From Candidatus Saccharibacteria bacterium UBA5170 (GTDB taxonomy: Bacteria; Patescibacteriota; Saccharimonadia; Saccharimonadales; Saccharimonadaceae), in assembly GCA_002413425.1 (NCBI GenBank), contig DHWY01000002.1:129183-180098 (forward strand): DNA of 50,916 nt, read 5' to 3'. Under the pieces are notes generated by a model. That model ran no database searches, was not told the origin of the DNA, and was given only the letters and a program-made list of their open reading frames with translations. Made by a program: the position numbers and the translations under genes. Positions 47,643 to 50,916 of this stretch are shown piece by piece. Position 1 is the stretch's first letter, and each line of letters opens with the position of its first letter.

Positions 47643-48320
47643 TTAAACAGCCGCGTGCTGTCGGGCGACCAGTAGGCAGTCGGCCAATATGGGCTCAATA
47701 CCCCCAATCTGTGCCAGCGTCTTAAGCGGGCGTGTCGCAACCAAACGTAATAATTTGATATGTTCCGACCCCAGTTCACCACCCGGCACACTACGCAAAC
47801 CCTGTTCGGCTTCATCATAACGATACGTTGCCTCTGCCGATAGCTTCTGTCCGGCGATGTCGTGCCATAAACTCAGTTCATGACCAAGCAGCGCCGCATA
47901 ATGTAGATAAAACCACGCTTGAATCATTTCAAGCGGAATTGAATGGACATCAAGCGCCATTAAAACTTCCGCCAACACGTCATACCACTCTGGCTCATCG
48001 ACCATTTCGCTTGCCCTCGACACCAGCTTAATCGTGCTGTAGGCAACCTGCATCCGATCATAATCTTCCATAATATGACGATAGAATTGAACCAGTCGGG
48101 CTGACGTCAATATCCCCAACTCGCCCTTGCCTTGCCTGATCACCACGTCGCTCACGGCAAATAATTCTATGCTACCCGCTAAGCGACTTTTTTCACGCCG
48201 TACCCCACGCGCCATCACACTCCGCTTCCCGACAGGTGTCAACAATTGCAAAATTCGGTCTGCTTCACCATAGTTCGTCCGTCGGAGCACGATGGCACGT
48301 GTTCGTAGACTACTCGTCAC
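47643..48320 (-). CDS. recO: DNA repair protein RecO
   Basis: 225 residues. The N-terminal OB fold reads RTRAIVLRRTNYGEADRILQ and LTPVGKRSVMARGVRR (about 5-45), the RecO signature, then the helical domain. RecO helps RecR load RecA on SSB-coated DNA. The usual C-terminal zinc motif (CxxC) is absent, as in a subset of RecO proteins. The start overlaps the response-regulator stop by 4 bp, so recO is translated at the end of the two-component operon. Confidence 0.87.
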   Translation of the reverse strand: MTSSLRTRAIVLRRTNYGEADRILQLLTPVGKRSVMARGVRREKSRLAGSIELFAVSDVVIRQGKGELGILTSARLVQFYRHIMEDYDRMQVAYSTIKLVSRASEMVDEPEWYDVLAEVLMALDVHSIPLEMIQAWFYLHYAALLGHELSLWHDIAGQKLSAEATYRYDEAEQGLRSVPGGELGSEHIKLLRLVATRPLKTLAQIGGIEPILADCLLVARQHAAV

Positions 48321-48685
48321 AAAACGCTCCGCACCGCCGCGACAACGTCATCCGGCAGCATGGTTGTTTTATCTAAAATTCGTCGTACCCCGTATGGCGC
48401 CAGATCATCAAGCGACAATTCACCGGCCAGATTCGTGCAGAGAATAACGGGAATACTGCCGGTATCACCGTACGACTGCAATTCGTGTAATAGCGCAAAG
48501 GCCGTGCTTCCGGTTAATAATACATCCAGCACAATAGCGTCTGGATGTATGGTATCGATTGCCTTTATCGCGGCTATCGGGTGTGGTGAAATTGTTGCCT
48601 TGTAGCCAGCCTTTGTCAGGACGCGTACCTGTTGTTCCGCCAGCCAGGCATCGTCTTCTACGATGAGGACGGAGTATTTTTTCAT
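48317..48685 (-). CDS. Stand-alone response regulator receiver domain
   Basis: 122 residues. Acidic pair D11-D12 (VEDDAW), phosphoacceptor D54 (IVLDVLL), T84 (CTN) and K106 (ILDKTTM) form a complete receiver site, with no output domain after it. It overlaps the kinase gene by 4 bp and the recO start by 4 bp. It likely works by protein-protein contact or as a phosphate sink for the neighbouring kinase. Confidence 0.9.
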   Translation of the reverse strand: MKKYSVLIVEDDAWLAEQQVRVLTKAGYKATISPHPIAAIKAIDTIHPDAIVLDVLLTGSTAFALLHELQSYGDTGSIPVILCTNLAGELSLDDLAPYGVRRILDKTTMLPDDVVAAVRSVL

Positions 48686-49422
48686 AACCAGCTCAGTTGT
48701 CGCGACGCATGCAAATCTACATAAAATGTGGCGCCGTCGTGGTGCCGAATAACGCCTATCGTCCCGTTCATCGCATCGGCAAATTGACTCGCGATATAGA
48801 GTCCCAAGCCACTACTTTGTGGCCGTGCATGGACTGGTTGTGGCGCGACCACCAATTTTGTTTGTAGTGTCTTCCACATATCCGTGGAGAGCGCTGGACC
48901 GTAGTCACGAACCCCTAGACGAATGATTTGACCAGCATTAAGTGCCCGTATTTGGATCTCGACGACGCTGTCATCGTTGGCGTAATGAAGCGCATTATCA
49001 CTAAAGTTCATAATAATCCGCCGCAGCAGGTCCCTGTTCGCAACCAGTAACAACGGGTGCTTACGCGGCATCAATCGAACATTTCGTCCGTGCGCAACAA
49101 AAAGCGGTGTCAGCTCATGAACAATATCTTCACATAATTGATGAGGATTGATTGGCTCTAAGGCAAACATTGCGTCCTCAAGCCTGGCAGACCGAGTCAA
49201 GTCACTTGTCAAACGCAAAGCTCGTTCGCTCGTAAGGCTAATCTGACGCAACATCCGCTGCTTTTCGTCTGGTGATAGCTCACCGGCCTCTAACGTCAAA
49301 GACAATTGGCGAACGAGGGCGAGAGGTGCCTTTAGCTCATGTGCGGCAGCAACAAGCGAGGATAAACCATCACTTAGTGGCCCTCCATAAGGCTGTTCGT
49401 GCGTCCCTCGCTTTGCACTCAT
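48682..49422 (-). CDS. Soluble histidine kinase without sensor domain
   Basis: 246 residues. H-box AAAHELKAPLALVRQ with His28, N-box NFSDNALHYAN (about 150), G1 VRDYGPAL and G2 SSGLGLYIAS (about 216-225) give a full HisKA/HATPase unit. There is no membrane helix or input domain; the first 20 residues are a short polar lead. It probably receives its signal through protein contacts and phosphorylates the receiver protein encoded next. Coupling with recO may mean only that they share a promoter. Confidence 0.88.
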   Translation of the reverse strand: MSAKRGTHEQPYGGPLSDGLSSLVAAAHELKAPLALVRQLSLTLEAGELSPDEKQRMLRQISLTSERALRLTSDLTRSARLEDAMFALEPINPHQLCEDIVHELTPLFVAHGRNVRLMPRKHPLLLVANRDLLRRIIMNFSDNALHYANDDSVVEIQIRALNAGQIIRLGVRDYGPALSTDMWKTLQTKLVVAPQPVHARPQSSGLGLYIASQFADAMNGTIGVIRHHDGATFYVDLHASRQLSWL

Positions 49423-49457
49423 ACTCCCTCTAGTGTAGCATGAGTGACGTCGCGGGG

Positions 49458-50117
49458 TTACTGGTTAAACTTAACTGTGGCGGTTAAAGCATCGAAGTCT
49501 GGTTTGAACGTATCAGCGTCAGTGCGCAGTGTCACGGTTTTATCACGAATCTTATAAATCACTGCTGAGCCACGAATGTCTTTAGTAAAGTTACCGTCAA
49601 GTCGGGTACCGTTGTTGCCATCAACACTGACCACACTTGAGCGTAAATCACCTTTTTTCACCAACGCCCCGTAGCTAGCAATAACGGTATCGTAACTTTT
49701 TGACTCAATCGTCACACGGAGGGCATATTGCTGCGTCGAACTAATTGGTGGGACGCTGACAGGGTTAAGGTATGCCTCGTATACCCCACCTTGGGTGGCC
49801 TCTTTGTTAATATAGACACTCCAAGTTTTTGGATAGTTAAACGTTAGACGACCATAATCGTCAGGTCCAACAAACTGACGGTTCGGTTCCTTATCGCGTT
49901 GGGCGAACTTCACCTCGTCACTATCGGCCTGGTCTTTTTTGGCAGTGATAACTGCTATATTGACCTTACCATCCACATTAGTCTTTTGTTCGGTGTAATT
50001 GAGGATTCCCCAGATTGCTGCCGCAATGGCGCCTAGGCTCAGGACAGTCAGACCGATTGTTGCAATAAGCCAGCCGTTGACTGCTCCACTCTCGTGTGTG
50101 TGTTTTGACAATATCAT
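49458..50117 (-). CDS. Membrane-anchored protein with PsbP-like outer domain
   Basis: The frame is open to 50192, but ATG 50117 is preferred: the -10 TATAAT ends six bases before it. About 219 residues; one N-terminal helix (about 14-38, WLIATIGLTVLSLGAIAAAI) then an extracytoplasmic domain with LTFNYPKTWSVYINKEA and later DFDALTATVKF, the pattern of PsbP/DUF1795-type domains in CPR proteins. Function unknown. It resembles in layout the 37161-37913 product. Confidence 0.6.
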   Translation of the reverse strand: MILSKHTHESGAVNGWLIATIGLTVLSLGAIAAAIWGILNYTEQKTNVDGKVNIAVITAKKDQADSDEVKFAQRDKEPNRQFVGPDDYGRLTFNYPKTWSVYINKEATQGGVYEAYLNPVSVPPISSTQQYALRVTIESKSYDTVIASYGALVKKGDLRSSVVSVDGNNGTRLDGNFTKDIRGSAVIYKIRDKTVTLRTDADTFKPDFDALTATVKFNQ

Positions 50118-50123
50118 AGCGTC

Positions 50124-50152
50124 ATTATACTTGCGCTTATGTAGCCTGTAAA
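50124..50152 (-). promoter_or_regulatory. Leaderless promoter of the gene at 50117
   Basis: On the minus strand TTTACA (50147-50152), 17-bp spacer, TATAAT (50124-50129), then ATG at 50117 after six bases. A near-consensus promoter placed so that the message starts at the initiation codon. Confidence 0.75.
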
Positions 50153-50649
50153 GGATAGAAGGTGTACAAATAATATGCTCCAAGCGTCGCATCAGCCTCC
50201 AGACCAGTCAGAACATTGCCGTAACTGATATAACGCAGTGGACGCTGCAGTCTATTCGCCTCGTTCTGCATCTTATTAATCATTTTTTTAATATAGGGAG
50301 TCGCCGTGAAAGCGTACACGACCGTTGTCGTTTCGGGGAGTGGCGTCAACCAGAAATCTACTAGTCTCACGCTAATACAATCGTCGTAACGTGAGAGCCA
50401 GCGGGAAATGATCACCAACAAGGGGTTGAGCTCGTAACCAATAGCCTGCGCGCCTCGTTCGGCCGCTAGGCGTAATACAATTCCATCGCCACTCCCCACG
50501 TCAACCAGAACATCTCTGATGCCAAGCGGATACAGTTCATCGAATGCTTGCCGTACATAACGTTTTTGGCTGGGAACATAGGGAGCGCCACGAAATACAA
50601 TCAAACCGAATAGTAAAATAGCTACTCCGACTATCCATCCCCAAATCAT
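50137..50649 (-). CDS. Membrane-anchored class I SAM methyltransferase
   Basis: 170 residues. An N-terminal membrane helix (2-19, WGWIVGVAILLFGLIVF) precedes a short methyltransferase: motif I LVDVGSGDGIVLRLA (about 48-62), motif II YELNP (about 72-76), and motif IV-like VRLVDFWLTPLP. The small size and anchor recall the ATPSCKMT/FAM173-type lysine methyltransferases. Substrate unknown. It follows xseB directly on the same strand. Confidence 0.75.
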   Translation of the reverse strand: MIWGWIVGVAILLFGLIVFRGAPYVPSQKRYVRQAFDELYPLGIRDVLVDVGSGDGIVLRLAAERGAQAIGYELNPLLVIISRWLSRYDDCISVRLVDFWLTPLPETTTVVYAFTATPYIKKMINKMQNEANRLQRPLRYISYGNVLTGLEADATLGAYYLYTFYPLQAT

Positions 50650-50856
50650 CTAGGCCTCGCTATCAAACTTCTGTTTGACGATTTGAATGTCATTTTTGAG
50701 CGCCTTCAAATCTTTTTCAATGCTTTCCGCAAGGGCTTCGGCTTCCTTAAATTTATCAAGAGCTGTTTCGAGGGTAAATTCATTACTATCAAACCATGCG
50801 ACGAGGGTGGATAATTCGGCTGTTTTTTCTTGAATAGTTTTATTTGGTGTGGACAT
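50650..50856 (-). CDS. xseB: Exodeoxyribonuclease VII small subunit
   Basis: 68 residues, the usual size. The sequence TIQEKTAELSTLVAWFDSNE and LETALDKFKEAEALAESIEK follows the XseB helical-hairpin pattern (S/F-E-x-L-x-x-L...LE-x-A-L). XseB binds XseA in the single-strand exonuclease VII. Its ATG overlaps the end of xseA by 17 bp, which fits the common xseA-xseB order. Confidence 0.9.
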   Translation of the reverse strand: MSTPNKTIQEKTAELSTLVAWFDSNEFTLETALDKFKEAEALAESIEKDLKALKNDIQIVKQKFDSEA

Positions 50857-50916
50857 CTTTTACCTCTGCTTTCATTATAGCCTTATTGGTTTCAATCTCT
50901 ATCATGGCCCCGACCT
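50840..50916 (-). CDS. xseA: Exodeoxyribonuclease VII large subunit, C-terminal end (cut by window edge)
   Basis: The last 25 codons are visible, reading VGAMIEIETNKAIMKAEVKD then VHTK and stop (TAA 50840-50842). This fits the beta-hairpin C-terminus of XseA (VGD-x-I-x-I...G-x-I-x-A-x-V). Identification rests mainly on its overlap with xseB. Confidence 0.7.
   Translation of the reverse strand, partial: VGAMIEIETNKAIMKAEVKDVHTK

Noticed and set aside
1..50916. CRISPR array, rRNA genes or IS transposase
   Set aside because: No regular 25-40 bp repeat-spacer series, no rRNA-like stretch and no DDE or HUH transposase frame was found; the only recombinase is the serine type at 41560.
1..50916. 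Recoded UGA (code 25) as in some CPR phyla
   Set aside because: Several well-defined genes end in UGA at the family-expected end and none has in-frame UGA, so standard bacterial code applies.

Overview
The window looks like the chromosome of a Candidatus Saccharibacteria (TM7) or closely related Patescibacteria/CPR bacterium. The basis is a compact gene set: a type IV secretion-like cluster (pilin-like protein, VirB6-like protein, PrgI, TraC/VirB4, CHAP hydrolase, VirD4/TraG-like ATPase), a replication-relaxation winged-helix protein, a Saccharibacteria-style serine recombinase, and many short lineage-specific membrane proteins. UGA is used as a stop (for example the coupling ATPase at 23303-23305 and the ABC ATPase at 32850-32852), so this is standard bacterial code and not the UGA-Gly code of Absconditabacteria/Gracilibacteria. 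The species assignment is inference.

Layout. 1-5734 is mostly housekeeping: a truncated PIF1-like helicase, an LssY_C-domain membrane protein, a carbamoyltransferase (pyrB-like) behind a leader terminator, and a UDP-GlcNAc 2-epimerase plus mannose-1-phosphate guanylyltransferase pair. 5764-9073 is an accessory patch of orphan genes (a tail-anchored protein, a HEPN/Abi_C-like protein, a PLD-like nuclease, gene scraps). 9074-14959 is a three-gene operon of DNA methyltransferase, DEAD-like helicase and GIY-YIG nuclease that reads as a restriction-modification or defence system. 15034-15263 is a frameshifted alpha/beta-hydrolase remnant. 15478-23305 is the T4SS-like operon. 23354-25633 is a CBASS-like operon (CD-NTase with AGS-C sensor domain, membrane protein, DUF3892 protein, 45-residue peptide) transcribed away from a LexA-like self-cleaving repressor (25815-26468); a cluster of AAATCAAG boxes lies between them. 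27441-31863 holds small orphan membrane and zinc-ribbon genes with dispersed repeats.

32037-34819 is a MacB-type ABC transporter. 34871-39052 has small membrane proteins, an FtsK/HerA-like mini-ATPase and a HAD phosphatase. 39271-43176 looks like a mobile segment: DUF3768 protein, replication-relaxation protein, palindromic 22-bp iterons, ribbon-helix-helix protein and a large serine recombinase whose 3' end carries the last 24 nt of a tRNA-Trp gene (a candidate attachment core). 43275-50916 returns to the core chromosome after an orphan DUF4868/KwaB-like gene: rnhA, glyQS, recO with a two-component pair, a membrane-anchored methyltransferase, xseB and the end of xseA.

Recurring themes are stop-start overlaps within operons, several promoters whose -10 box sits 6-10 nt before the ATG (leaderless mRNAs), and several families of short dispersed or structured repeats beside accessory genes. 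The most interesting items are the CBASS-like operon with its LexA-like neighbour, the hairpin family with an identical 12-nt loop on differing stems, the tRNA-Trp fragment fused to the recombinase gene, and the methyltransferase/helicase/GIY-YIG trio. All family assignments were made by eye from motifs; no database search was run.
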